From NCBI RefSeq assembly GCF_000725125.1, contig NZ_JFCB01000028.1, forward strand, positions 36,011-100,010: DNA of 64,000 nt, in the 5' to 3' direction. The position numbers and the translations under genes were made by a program. Below the pieces are notes generated by a model, which worked only from the letters and a program-made list of their open reading frames with translations, was not told where the DNA came from and made no database searches. This document shows positions 1-8,037 of the stretch, in pieces. The DNA comes from Streptomyces toyocaensis (GTDB lineage Bacteria; Actinomycetota; Actinomycetes; Streptomycetales; Streptomycetaceae). The number at the start of each line of letters is the position of its first letter. The first letter of the stretch is position 1.

Positions 1-922
1 TCATCGGCATGTTGGAGGTGTTGGCGACCGTGACCGTGCGGTCCGCGAGGCTCCCGCCCGTGCGCGGGTCCCGGAGCTCGGACAGTTCGGTGATCACGTC
101 GGCCATCTCGTTGCCGCGCTCCCCGCACCCGACGTAGACGATGACGTCGGCGTCGCACCACTTGGCGATCTGCTGCAGGAGCATCGTCTTGCCCGTGCCG
201 AAGCCGCCGGGCACCGCCACCGTGCCTCCCCGGGCCACGGGGAAGAGCAGGTCGATCACCCGCTGGCCGGTGTTCAGGGCCTCCCGGCTGTCGACGCGCT
301 CCCGCACCGGACGCGGCAGGCGCACCGGCCACAGGGCGCCGGCGGTGATCCGGGTGCCCCCCACCACGGCCACCACGGCGTCCCCGGGATGGTCCCCGGC
401 CCCGGCGATCTCCTCGACCGTGCCCCCGCCGCCCGGCGGCACGAGGACCTTCAGCCGCAGGGGCCCCGCCGTGCGGACCTCCCCGAGCGCCTGCCCCTCG
501 GCCACCCGCTCGCCCCGCGCCACGAAGGGGCGGAAGGAGGCGACGGGTTCCTCGGGCGCCTGCCGTCCCGTGCCGGGCGACAGCCAGTCGCCGGCACCGG
601 ACAGGGGGCGCAGCAGGCCGTCGAAGATCCCGCCGAGCAGTCCGGGACCGAGCCGGACCGACAGCGGACGCCCCCGGGGCAGCACCGTCTGGCCCGGGGC
701 GAGACCACCGGTGTACTCGTACGCCTGGACGGTGACCACGCGTCCGCTGATGGCCACGATCTCCCCGGGCAGCCGGGCGGGGCCGATCGAGACCAGGTCG
801 TACATCGCGACGCCGCCCGTGTACTCCATCTCGACGAGCGGCCCGGTGACACGCAGGATCCGCGAGGCCGGCGGCCGGCCGGTGTCCCGCCGAGGTGTCC
901 CGGAGTCCTCTTCCTCCCTCAC
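1..922 (-). CDS. atpA: V/A-type ATP synthase subunit A (catalytic), 3-prime part cut by window edge
   Basis: Catalytic nucleotide-binding subunit of a V/A-type (archaeal-type) ATPase/ATP synthase, a membrane-associated ion-pumping machine. The reverse strand reads from a GTG at 922 (GTGA overlap with the subunit E stop) through a beta-barrel start (RILRVTGPLVE) and a long non-homologous region typical of subunit A. It then reaches a Walker A loop GGFGTGKT near residue 238 followed by MLLQQIAKW and the CGERGNEM motif. About 307 residues are visible; the family is usually about 580-600. The reading leaves the window at base 1, so Walker B and the C-terminal bundle are not seen. It is the seventh gene of a tightly overlapping operon and should be followed outside the window by subunits B and D. 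Confidence 0.95.
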   Translation of the reverse strand, partial: MREEEDSGTPRRDTGRPPASRILRVTGPLVEMEYTGGVAMYDLVSIGPARLPGEIVAISGRVVTVQAYEYTGGLAPGQTVLPRGRPLSVRLGPGLLGGIFDGLLRPLSGAGDWLSPGTGRQAPEEPVASFRPFVARGERVAEGQALGEVRTAGPLRLKVLVPPGGGGTVEEIAGAGDHPGDAVVAVVGGTRITAGALWPVRLPRPVRERVDSREALNTGQRVIDLLFPVARGGTVAVPGGFGTGKTMLLQQIAKWCDADVIVYVGCGERGNEMADVITELSELRDPRTGGSLADRTVTVANTSNMPM

Positions 923-1464
923 GGCTCCCACAGGCTTCGCACCTGCCCTCCCATACGGTCCAGCGCGCGGTCGGCCAGCGCGGTCAGCGACAGATCGACC
1001 CGCCGTCCCGGCACCCGGGCCACCACACCCCCGTCGGCGTGTTCGCTCACCTCCGCCGCGGGACCGAGGAGGACCCGGGCCCTGCGCTCCAGTTCCTCCC
1101 GCAGCGCGGCGTAGCCGTCGTTCCCGCGCAGGGCGCGGACCCGCACGGCCGCCTGGCGGCGCACCTCCTCGAACGACTCCCGGCGGGCGGCGAGCGTGCG
1201 GGCCCTGGCCTCCCGGCGGGCCCTGACCAGGAGGTCGCGGGCGGCGTCCGAGCCGTCGGCCTCGCCCTCCCGCCGGGCCGCGCCGAGGATCGCCCGGGCC
1301 TCGGCGCGGGCGTGTTCGAGCACGGCCGCGGCCTCCCGGTCGGCGTCGGCAAGGAGTGCCTCCGCATCGGTGCGCGCGGCCCGCAGCAGCGCCTCGCGGA
1401 CCGGGGAGAGCGCCCGCGTCACCTGCTCGGGGGCCGGGGGCGTCATGGGCGCCGGGGGCGTCAT
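919..1464 (-). CDS. atpE: V/A-type ATP synthase subunit E (peripheral stalk)
   Basis: Probable peripheral-stalk subunit E of 181 residues (family about 190-200). The start at 1464 forms an ATGA overlap with the subunit F stop; an in-frame ATG at 1446 repeats the MTPPAP motif and is an alternative start. Residues about 15-115 are an Ala/Arg/Glu-rich amphipathic helix (LLRAARTDAEALLADADREAAAVLEHARAEA split across heptads), as expected of the stalk coiled coil. A small alpha/beta C-terminal domain follows (ELERRARVLLGP, VSEHADGGVVARVPGRRVDLSLTALADRAL). Assignment rests on this architecture and on its place directly before subunit A. It would form the stator with the H/G subunit encoded first in the operon. 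Confidence 0.85.
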   Translation of the reverse strand: MTPPAPMTPPAPEQVTRALSPVREALLRAARTDAEALLADADREAAAVLEHARAEARAILGAARREGEADGSDAARDLLVRARREARARTLAARRESFEEVRRQAAVRVRALRGNDGYAALREELERRARVLLGPAAEVSEHADGGVVARVPGRRVDLSLTALADRALDRMGGQVRSLWEP

Positions 1465-1694
1465 GGCGGCATCACCGCGGTCAGTGGACGGCGGCCACCC
1501 GGCGCCGCGAGGGCCGCCTCCAGCGCCTCGGCCGCGGCGGCGGTCAGGATGACCAGGTCGATGCCGTCCGGCAGGTCGTGCCAGATCCGGCGTACGGTCC
1601 CGGCGTCGTCGGCGACGAGGACGACCGCTCCGGCCAGGGCCCAGCCGGTCACCCTGGACCGCTCTCCGAGCGCGGCGACGCGGCCCACGGTCAC
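1461..1694 (-). CDS. atpF: V/A-type ATP synthase subunit F (central stalk)
   Basis: Small protein of 77 residues starting at a GTG (1694) that overlaps the subunit K stop as GTGA. It has the compact alternating beta/alpha pattern of subunit F: TVGRVAALGERSRVTGWALAGAVVLV, then DLVILTAAAAEALEAAL. The AGA-like turn and the LVILT strand match the family start and core. It is shorter than usual (about 100 residues) and ends soon after PLTAVMPP. Position between K and E in the operon supports the call, because sequence alone would be weak for such a short protein. Role: binds subunit D in the rotor shaft and may regulate ATP hydrolysis. Confidence 0.8.
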   Translation of the reverse strand: MTVGRVAALGERSRVTGWALAGAVVLVADDAGTVRRIWHDLPDGIDLVILTAAAAEALEAALAAPGGRRPLTAVMPP

Positions 1695-2107
1695 GCCTTC
1701 CCGATGAGGATGACCGCGACGACCAGCCCGTAGATGGCGATGCCCTCGGCCAGGCCGACGATGACCATGGCCCGGCCGAAGAGTTCGGGTCGTTCGCTGA
1801 GCGCCGCGAGGGCCGCCGCACCGGTGTAGGCGACGGCGATACCCGCGCCGATGGTCGACGCGGCCACCGAGATCGCGGCCCCGATCAGAGCGGCGGACCC
1901 GGAGCCGGAGTCCTGCGCCGCCGAGGTCGCGGCCTCGGCGGACCCCCCGCCGAGCGCCAGGGTCAGCACCACGGTGGCGGCCACCAGGAGCACGGCGTCC
2001 GCGGCGGCCGTCCACCACAGGGCCGCCCGGCCCGAGCGCCGCAGCACGAGACGGACGGCGGCGCACACCGCCGCGATGACCGGCAGGGCCAGCAACCAGG
2101 TGATCAC
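1691..2107 (-). CDS. atpK: V/A-type ATP synthase proteolipid subunit K (c-ring)
   Basis: Proteolipid of 138 residues that builds the membrane rotor ring. The GTG start at 2107 overlaps the subunit I stop. Residues 2-22 and about 30-52 look like two membrane helices, followed by a Gly/Ser/Ala-rich linker (53-72). A classical c-type hairpin follows (about 73-101 and 112-136). Glu121 in VGLAEGIAIYGLVV is the expected ion-binding carboxylate. The size lies between a simple hairpin (about 80) and a full duplicated K subunit (about 160). The first hairpin carries only Asp38 in helix 2, so the copy may be degenerate or may act mainly as a membrane leader. Four membrane spans with one clear site per subunit is my reading. 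Confidence 0.88.
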   Translation of the reverse strand: MITWLLALPVIAAVCAAVRLVLRRSGRAALWWTAAADAVLLVAATVVLTLALGGGSAEAATSAAQDSGSGSAALIGAAISVAASTIGAGIAVAYTGAAALAALSERPELFGRAMVIVGLAEGIAIYGLVVAVILIGKA

Positions 2108-3588
2108 GATCGCTCCTTCCTCGCCGGGTCCGGCCGGACGCTCTCCAGCGGCGTGGCCGGTTCGGCGACGGCGGACCCGCGCTCCACGGGCAGGTGCCAG
2201 GGCCTGAACGGGCGGCCCTCACCTACGAAGAGCCGGGAGAACAGCTCGTAGAACTCCAGACGCAGCGCCTGGACACCGGCCACCAGCGCCTCCAGCGAGA
2301 AGGCCAGGGCGTTGCCCGCGAGGAACACCACGAGTGCGGCGGCGACGCCCACCGGGCCCCGCCCCGCCAGGGCGGTCGTACCGTCCCAGACGATCGCGCC
2401 GAGCGCCGCGTGGGTGAGGCCGAAGGCCGCGAGCCGCGCGAAGGACACGGCGTTGGAGCCGATCCTGACCACCGCGTCGAAGAGCTGGATGCCCGTCTGC
2501 ACGGCGCCGCCCGGTCCGCCCGCGGTGGCCGCGTACAGTCCCGGCCCGGCCAGTGCAAGACCGGCGACCGCGATCACGGCCCCCACGACCCCGTACGCGG
2601 CCTGTCCGAGCCACACGGATCCGGCGACGACGGCCAGACCCAGATGGAGCGCCGCCCCGGCGATGCCGGTCGTCGCGTACAGGGCGGCCGCCGGTCCGCC
2701 CTCCCGCCACCGGTTCACGATCCCCGCGGCGTAGGCGAGACCGAGGAGGACGGTGCCGAACCCGACGGCGCCGGCCAGCAGCCGCACGGGCTCCTCCAGC
2801 GGTGTCAGCCACAGCGCGGGCAGCACCCCGGTCGGGCCGAAGAACTCGCCGTACGCCACTCCGGCCAGGGTGGCGGCCAGCCCGGCCCCGGCGACGAAGG
2901 GCCACAACGGGCGCAGCGCCGCCACGCGGCGCGGCCGGCCGGCGCGCAGGAGGAGGGCGACGGTGACCAGCAGCAGCCCGTGCCCGGCGTCGCCGAACAT
3001 CAGGCCGAACATCACCACGTAGACGACTCCGGCCGCCATCGTGGGGTCGAGGTCGGCGTAGGGCACGGTGCCGTACGTCGTCACCAGGGGCGTGAAGGAA
3101 CGGCGCACGGCCGGCGCCGGACGCGTCGCCGCGGCGGCTCCGGCCAGCAGCGTGGGCGGGTCGACACCGCGCGGGGACCGCAGCGGCACCAGCGCGGCCC
3201 CGGTACCGGCGATGCGCGCCGCGACGGCGCCCACCTCGCTCCGCGGACACCAGCCGGCCAGGGCCGCGACATCGCCGTGCCGGACCGCGCCGCCGAGCCG
3301 TTCCTCCACCTGTGCCTCGCCCGCCAGCAGGTCCGCCCGGCCCTCCCGCTCCAGGGCGTCCAGGTCGGGCGGAGCCTCGCTGAGGCGGGGACGCGCCGGC
3401 TCGGCGCGCAGCCGCTGCAGCCGGGTCGCCGCCGGACCGCGGACCTCCGGCCTGCCGTCCCCGGCCAGGTCGATCTCGACACAGCCGGCCTCGGCGATCC
3501 GTACCAGGCTGTCCCGCAGCGCCTCCTCGGGAGCCACGACGGCCACCCTGCGCATCCGGACCGGGACCGCCGCCTCACCCTGGGGCAT
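2104..3588 (-). CDS. atpI: V/A-type ATP synthase subunit I (membrane stator, a-subunit homologue)
   Basis: Membrane stator subunit I/a of 494 residues; it forms the ion path with the K ring. The start at 3588 is chosen because a GGAGGT sits 5-6 bases upstream; it overlaps the end of subunit C by 14 bases. A second ATG at 3555 is possible. Residues 1-170 are the soluble arm domain (MRRVAVVAPEEALRDSLVRIAEAGCVEIDL). The membrane part starts near residue 185 with DPTMAAGVVYVVMFGLMFGDAGHGLLL, a hallmark of the family. About seven or eight spans follow, including SNAVSFARLAAFGLTHAAL with the conserved polar/Arg helix and GNALAFSLEALVAGVQALRLEFYELF. It is shorter than most homologues (about 600-650), mainly in the soluble arm. 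Confidence 0.93.
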   Translation of the reverse strand: MPQGEAAVPVRMRRVAVVAPEEALRDSLVRIAEAGCVEIDLAGDGRPEVRGPAATRLQRLRAEPARPRLSEAPPDLDALEREGRADLLAGEAQVEERLGGAVRHGDVAALAGWCPRSEVGAVAARIAGTGAALVPLRSPRGVDPPTLLAGAAAATRPAPAVRRSFTPLVTTYGTVPYADLDPTMAAGVVYVVMFGLMFGDAGHGLLLVTVALLLRAGRPRRVAALRPLWPFVAGAGLAATLAGVAYGEFFGPTGVLPALWLTPLEEPVRLLAGAVGFGTVLLGLAYAAGIVNRWREGGPAAALYATTGIAGAALHLGLAVVAGSVWLGQAAYGVVGAVIAVAGLALAGPGLYAATAGGPGGAVQTGIQLFDAVVRIGSNAVSFARLAAFGLTHAALGAIVWDGTTALAGRGPVGVAAALVVFLAGNALAFSLEALVAGVQALRLEFYELFSRLFVGEGRPFRPWHLPVERGSAVAEPATPLESVRPDPARKERS

Positions 3589-4534
3589 CCGGCACCTCCA
3601 CGGACCGGTCGCCGGGGCCGCCGCCCCGGGCGGCCAGTTCCAGTGCGCCGCGGGTGCGCCAGGCGTCGGCGGACAGCACCGCGACGGCTCCCACGACCGG
3701 GTGGGGGCCGAAGCGGGACCGCCGCAGCAGCTCCCGGCCGTCCTCCTCGACCGCCTCCCACCACCGGGACTCGGCCCGCCACAGGCCCGCCGCCTCGTCC
3801 ACGCCGTCGAGCAGCCACGCCGCGGTGGCCGGCAACGCCTCCCGGAAGTCGGCGTACGACCCCGCGTCCACGGCCCGCGGGCCGAGCAGCCGGGCCGCCC
3901 GGCGGGCGGAGACGTCCGGGATCCGGCGGCCGGCGACGAACACCTCGCGGCCCAACAGCAGGGCGAGCCGGGACGCGGCCCAGCGCTCCGCGCCGGGAAC
4001 GGAGGTGGCCAACCGCACCGCGGCGGAGACCCGCATGCCGGTCGCGACCGCGGCCGGCGAGTCGCCGCCGGGATCGCCCCAGTCGGAGGCCGCCAGCGCG
4101 GTGCGCAGCTCCGCCGGCGTACGGGCGCGGGCCAGCCGCGTCCAGGCGATCGCCAGCGTGCCCAGACGGTACGGCGGGGGAGGGAGGCCACCCGGGTCCG
4201 GGTCGGGAGACCCGGCCGAGAGGGACCGCAGACGGTGTTCCGCGTTGGAGATCTCGAACCCGGCGGCGAGCGCGCGGACGGCGGCGGTCCCGGTGGCCGG
4301 CTGCCAGCCGGCGAGGATCCGCAGATGCCACAGGAGCGCCGACGAGACCGCCCGCTGGGCCTCGGCAGGGGTGGCGCCGGTGGCGACGTCGTGCCGGTAC
4401 GGGGTGGCCGCCAGGTAGCGCAGGGCGTCCTCCAGCGTCCCGGATCCGGCCACGGTCCGGACGCCGTCCTCACCCAGGCACCTGGTCCGCAGCGCGCGTG
4501 CCCTGGTCGCACCGGCCACCCACCCGGCCCCCAT
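3575..4534 (-). CDS. atpC: V/A-type ATP synthase subunit C (rotor-ring adaptor)
   Basis: Protein of 319 residues matching the size and helical character of subunit C (the V-type d subunit), which sits like a funnel on the K ring and couples it to the central stalk. It starts at ATG 4534, sharing one base with the upstream stop (TGATG). The N-terminal segment MGAGWVAGATRARALRTRCLG fits the family start. The rest is mostly alpha-helical with three similar repeats, for example VSSALLWHLRILAGWQ, FEISNAEHRLRSLSAG and YRLGTLAIAWTRLA. FEISNAEHRLRSL resembles the conserved FEVENLK-type stretch of the family. No catalytic motif is expected. The call depends partly on its place between H and I. Confidence 0.85.
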   Translation of the reverse strand: MGAGWVAGATRARALRTRCLGEDGVRTVAGSGTLEDALRYLAATPYRHDVATGATPAEAQRAVSSALLWHLRILAGWQPATGTAAVRALAAGFEISNAEHRLRSLSAGSPDPDPGGLPPPPYRLGTLAIAWTRLARARTPAELRTALAASDWGDPGGDSPAAVATGMRVSAAVRLATSVPGAERWAASRLALLLGREVFVAGRRIPDVSARRAARLLGPRAVDAGSYADFREALPATAAWLLDGVDEAAGLWRAESRWWEAVEEDGRELLRRSRFGPHPVVGAVAVLSADAWRTRGALELAARGGGPGDRSVEVPDAPG

Positions 4535-5031
4535 CAGTGATCAGCCTCCCGGGAACCCCCGCGGCCCGGAACCCGCCGAGGGGCGTGTGCGGGCCGCGAC
4601 GCGTCCTCCGCCAGGTCCTCCAGGACCAGATCCACCACACGGTCGGCGATCACGGGCGTCCGTTGCCCGGCACGGTCGCGTACGGCGCCCGCCTCCCGCC
4701 CGGCCGCGGCGCGCAGTGCCGCCGCCTCGTCCTCGGCCGCGCGCACCACCCGCTCGGCCGCGCGCGTCCGGACCCGGGGGGCCTGTGCGCGTGCGGCGGC
4801 CACGATCTCCCCCGCCTGCCGTTCGGCTTCCCGCCGGCGGGAAGCGGCGGCGTCGGCGGCCCGCTCGCGAACCGTCCGGGCTTCCGCCTCCGCGCTTTCG
4901 AGCAGGGCCAGCGGCGGTGCGAGCTCCGCACGGAGTTCGGCGGAGCGGTCCGCGGGGACACCGCCGGGTGCGGCCCGGCCGGGCGACGCCGCCGGCCGGA
5001 ACCGTGTCAGAAAGTCCCGGAAACCCGTCAC
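4534..5031 (-). CDS. atpH: V/A-type ATP synthase subunit H/G (peripheral stalk coiled coil)
   Basis: First gene of the ATPase operon, 165 residues from a GTG at 5031 with a GGGAG ribosome-binding site about 8 bases upstream. The open frame extends further upstream, but that part is Arg/Pro/Ser-rich and runs into the divergent promoter, so I rejected it. After MTGFRDFLTRFRPAASPGR the protein is a long Ala/Arg/Glu-rich coiled coil (about residues 35-140: LLESAEAEARTVRERAADAAASRR, RQAGEIVAAARAQAPRVRTRAAERVV). A short VIADRVVDLVLEDLAEDA end follows. This matches the peripheral-stalk subunit that pairs with E. Length is above the usual 100-110 because of the disordered ends. Confidence 0.75.
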   Translation of the reverse strand: MTGFRDFLTRFRPAASPGRAAPGGVPADRSAELRAELAPPLALLESAEAEARTVRERAADAAASRRREAERQAGEIVAAARAQAPRVRTRAAERVVRAAEDEAAALRAAAGREAGAVRDRAGQRTPVIADRVVDLVLEDLAEDASRPAHAPRRVPGRGGSREADH

Positions 5032-5206
5032 ACGAACTCTCCCGTCGGTGGGACCGGACTCGCCTTCCAGTGTCCTTGGTGAGCGGGGGCATGTCGCGCC
5101 GTGCCACGTCGTGCGTCCCCGGAGCGCGGCCGTTCGGCCCGGAGGCCGCGCCGATCGATGGGTGCGAGACTGAAGCCGTAGGCGGGGGCACCCCTTGGAG
5201 GCAGCC
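5032..5206 (+). promoter_or_regulatory. Divergent control region of the V/A-ATPase operon and the CBS-BON gene
   Basis: Non-coding gap between the ATPase operon (minus) and the CBS-BON gene (plus). It contains the perfect palindrome GGCCGTTCGGCC at 5128-5139 followed by C. This differs by one base from the GGGNC-N4-GNCCC site found three times in the 54-64 kb stress-gene region. No clear -10/-35 pair could be picked by eye. Confidence 0.4.
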
Positions 5207-6070
5207 GTGAGCGACTTCGAGCACCGCTCCGTGGAGACGGAGACCCGCCGCGCCACACCCGGCCGCCCCTGGACGCCCCAGGAGGAACCGCGCCAGGACG
5301 CGTTGCGCCGCTACCTGGGGGCGGTGGCCGCCGCCGCGTCGCGGAGGAGCACCGGGCAGGAGTCCGCACCCGCCTCCGGCACGGGGAGCACCGAGGGACC
5401 CGTCACAGCCTCACCGGGGCCGGCCGCCCCGGGCCCGGCCGTCCTCCACGTGCGGGACGTCATGCGGGTGCCGGCGGCCTCCGTCCCCGGCGACATGCCG
5501 TTCTCGGAGGTGGCCCGCACCCTGGCCCGTGAACAGGTGGGTTCGGTACCGGTGGTCGATGCCGACGACCACGTGATCGGTGTCGTCTCGGAGTCGGATC
5601 TGCTGGCCAAGGCCGCGGTCATGGCGGAACCGCACCGGCACGGGTCCGTCGGCAGGATGTGGCAGCACCGCCTGTACGAGAAGAGCCACGGCGACACGGC
5701 GGCCACCCTGATGACCTTCCCGCCGGTCACCGTCCACCCCACGGCACGGGTGTCGGACGCCGCGTGGACCGCCGCTCACGCGCGGTTGAAGCGGCTTCCC
5801 GTCACCGACCACCGCGGCCGGCTCGTCGGTGTGGTCAGCCGGCGCGACCTGTTGCGGGCCCTGATCCGCGACGACGCCGAGATCCGCGCCGAGGCAGAGT
5901 CCCTCGTCGGCCGGTACCTGCCGGACCCGCACGCCGTGGCGGTCTCCGTGGAGAACGGCACGGTGACCATGACCGGGCGGGCGGACAAGGCGCTGGTTGC
6001 CGACGTGCTCGCGGCGGTCCGGGACATCGACGACGTGCTCGACGTCGTCGACGCCACCGAGGCCTTCTGA
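5207..6070 (+). CDS. CBS-domain pair plus BON domain protein
   Basis: Cytosolic sensor-type protein of 287 residues from the GTG at 5207, chosen because GGAGG lies at 5197-5201. After a disordered Ala/Gly/Pro-rich N-terminus (1-80) come two CBS motifs. The first is VRDVMRVPAASVPGDMPFSEVA ... GVVSESDLL (about 85-140). The second is TLMTFPPVTVHPTARVSDAA ... LVGVVSRRDLLRALI (about 165-225). A BON domain closes the protein (HAVAVSVENGTVTMTGRADK ... DVLDVVDATEAF). CBS pairs usually bind adenine nucleotides and report energy status; BON domains are linked to membrane or phospholipid contact. It is divergent from the V/A-ATPase operon, so an energy-coupled role is plausible. Two relatives of the same architecture lie at 54571-55251 and 58046-58786. 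Confidence 0.88.
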   Translation: MSDFEHRSVETETRRATPGRPWTPQEEPRQDALRRYLGAVAAAASRRSTGQESAPASGTGSTEGPVTASPGPAAPGPAVLHVRDVMRVPAASVPGDMPFSEVARTLAREQVGSVPVVDADDHVIGVVSESDLLAKAAVMAEPHRHGSVGRMWQHRLYEKSHGDTAATLMTFPPVTVHPTARVSDAAWTAAHARLKRLPVTDHRGRLVGVVSRRDLLRALIRDDAEIRAEAESLVGRYLPDPHAVAVSVENGTVTMTGRADKALVADVLAAVRDIDDVLDVVDATEAF

Positions 6071-6113
6071 GCGTTCTGAGCGGTCACCCTCCGCGCGGCG
6101 CGCTCTCCCGGCG

Positions 6114-7856
6114 TCAGGTCCCGGGCTCGCCCGGCGTCTCTTCGCAGACGATCTCGTCACGCGGGGTGTAGTGCGTGCGGAACGGCTCACGCCGCACCTC
6201 GCGGCCCGCGTCGCGGAAGACCCGCTCCACCGTGACGTCGAAGCCCTCGAGCGGCGTTTGCGGCACGCACCGCTCGTCGGCACTCACCTTCCTGGCGGGC
6301 TGCTCCACACGGGTCCGCGGTCCCTTCACCGACGTGATCTCGTCGTACTTCTTCGTGCCGATGAAACTGATGGTCACCGAGGTGGCGGTGGACTCGGCCC
6401 GGATGTAGAGCGCCTTGCCGGAGTCGTTGGTGAACCTCAGATCGAGGCTGCCCCAGGCGACGGTCGCCTCACGGCCCTCCGGGTAGCGCTCGATGTAGAA
6501 GGAGTGGGCGCCGTGCTCGACGGGCGCGACGCCCGCGAAGAACATCGCGTTGAAGACCGTGGTGGCCACGGCGGAGACACCACCGCCGGGCGCCTTGGTG
6601 TACCGGTCGTTCAAGATCATGACTCCGTCGACGAAGCCGTTGGCCTCGGTGCGCTCGCCGACGGTGCGGTTGAAGCTCCACGTCTCGTTCGGCATGACGA
6701 CGGAGCCGTTGATGAGTTCCACGGCCCGGCCGACGTTCGTCGTGCGGTACGCGGCCGGTTCGAAGTTGACCGTGAAGGAGGACATCTTCTCCGTCAGGCC
6801 GAGGCGCGCCGCGTTCTCGCGGGTGACCTCGGGCTGGATCCGTTGCGTGTCCACCTCGCCGGTGCGGGCGCCGCCCGTCCTGGTGAGCAGGGGCAGGACG
6901 GCCTTGCCCAGGGCCTCGTCGGTCACCTTCAGGGCGGGCCTGGCGTCGGCGGTCACCACGGCCCTGTCGCCCTCGAGCCCCAGCCGGGCGTCGCGGGGTG
7001 TGGCGGGGAGGCCGTTCAGGGCGCCGGCCACCACGGGCGCGGCACGCAGCCCCTTGCTGTCGAGCTCCGGTGTCAGCCTGCCGGTGTCGTCCGGCCGCAT
7101 CGTCAGGTGTTCGCCCAGTACGGCCGGGGTGATCGTGAACCGCTTGCCGCCCGCGGCGAGGGTGACCGGTGCCGACATCGCCGGCCGTGCGAACTCGCGC
7201 ACCGCCCGCTGCACCTCGTCCGCCGTGACCCGCGGCTCGCTCTCGCGTGCGGGCAGCACCGTGACCGGGCCGGCCGTGCCGCGCAGGAAGGGGGCGCGCA
7301 GCGAGCCGATCGCGGCGTCCACGTCCAGCGCGTACCCACGGTGCGGGGCGGTCCGCTCCACACGGCCGTCGTTGAACGAGACGGCTCCTTCGCGGACCTT
7401 CTCATCGAGTGACCCGGCGAGCTTCCCGAGGGCGGCGCGGGCCTTGTCCTCGTCGACGCGCACGACCGGCTCGATGGCGCCGCCCGACCGGAACAGCCCG
7501 CCGATGACGCCGACCGGGTCGGTACCGGTGGCCGCCGCCCGGTCGAGGGTCGCCGGGATGTCGTAGGAGAGCCCCGCCCGCCGCGTGTCGAGCGTGCCCT
7601 CGCGGTCGCCGACCTTCACCGCCAGTGTCCGCGAGCCGGCGTCCACCAAATGCCGCTCCAGCTTGCGGGCGGCTTCCTCACGGGTGAGACCCCCGAGGTC
7701 CACGCCCCGCACCGATGTACCCGCCTCGATCTCACCGCCGGTGAGCAGCAGCCCGGCGAGATACAGCCCGCCCACGCCGACGGTCAGCGCGCCGCCCGCC
7801 ACGGCGAGGGGCGGGAGCGAGGCTATTCGGGGGACGGAGGGCATCCGGGGGCGCAT
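6114..7856 (-). CDS. VanW family membrane-anchored peptidoglycan-binding-type protein
   Basis: Protein of 580 residues, start at ATG 7856 with AGGAG 5 bases upstream. A single membrane helix near residues 15-35 (LAVAGGALTVGVGGLYLAGLL) anchors an extracellular body. The N-terminal half carries two tandem PG_binding_4-like repeats: GVDLGGLTREEAARKLERHL ... and, later, VTADEVQRAVREFARPAMSAPVTL. The C-terminal part is a VanW domain: KMSSFTVNFEPAAYRTTNVGRAVELINGSVVMPNETWSFN ... GGGVSAVATTVFNAMFFAGVAPVEHGAHSFYIERYPEG. VanW proteins are found with vancomycin-resistance loci and in many Gram-positives, with unproven biochemical function at the cell wall. The gene is convergent with the CBS-BON gene, 43 bases apart. 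Confidence 0.9.
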   Translation of the reverse strand: MRPRMPSVPRIASLPPLAVAGGALTVGVGGLYLAGLLLTGGEIEAGTSVRGVDLGGLTREEAARKLERHLVDAGSRTLAVKVGDREGTLDTRRAGLSYDIPATLDRAAATGTDPVGVIGGLFRSGGAIEPVVRVDEDKARAALGKLAGSLDEKVREGAVSFNDGRVERTAPHRGYALDVDAAIGSLRAPFLRGTAGPVTVLPARESEPRVTADEVQRAVREFARPAMSAPVTLAAGGKRFTITPAVLGEHLTMRPDDTGRLTPELDSKGLRAAPVVAGALNGLPATPRDARLGLEGDRAVVTADARPALKVTDEALGKAVLPLLTRTGGARTGEVDTQRIQPEVTRENAARLGLTEKMSSFTVNFEPAAYRTTNVGRAVELINGSVVMPNETWSFNRTVGERTEANGFVDGVMILNDRYTKAPGGGVSAVATTVFNAMFFAGVAPVEHGAHSFYIERYPEGREATVAWGSLDLRFTNDSGKALYIRAESTATSVTISFIGTKKYDEITSVKGPRTRVEQPARKVSADERCVPQTPLEGFDVTVERVFRDAGREVRREPFRTHYTPRDEIVCEETPGEPGT

Positions 7857-8037
7857 GGATCTCCTGAACGATCGACGGGGCGTACACCCGATGTGACGGC
7901 ACTGTGCGCGAGAGCAGTCGGTCACGATAGGCGCAACCGGACGCCAAAGGGTATATCCCAGGTCACGTCGGGCCTTTGGGATCAAGGAGTGCGGCGCCGG
8001 TGACGCGCACCGCCCGCCACCGCGCGGCCGGAGCACG

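Noticed and set aside
141..1226. Long plus-strand open frame across the ATPase operon
   Set aside because: It is antisense to subunits A and E, Pro/Arg/Ser-rich, and lacks any family signal; high GC makes such shadow frames common.
2194..5082. 962-residue plus-strand open frame
   Set aside because: Antisense to subunits I, C and H; composition is low-complexity Arg/Gly/Pro and no ribosome-binding site is present.
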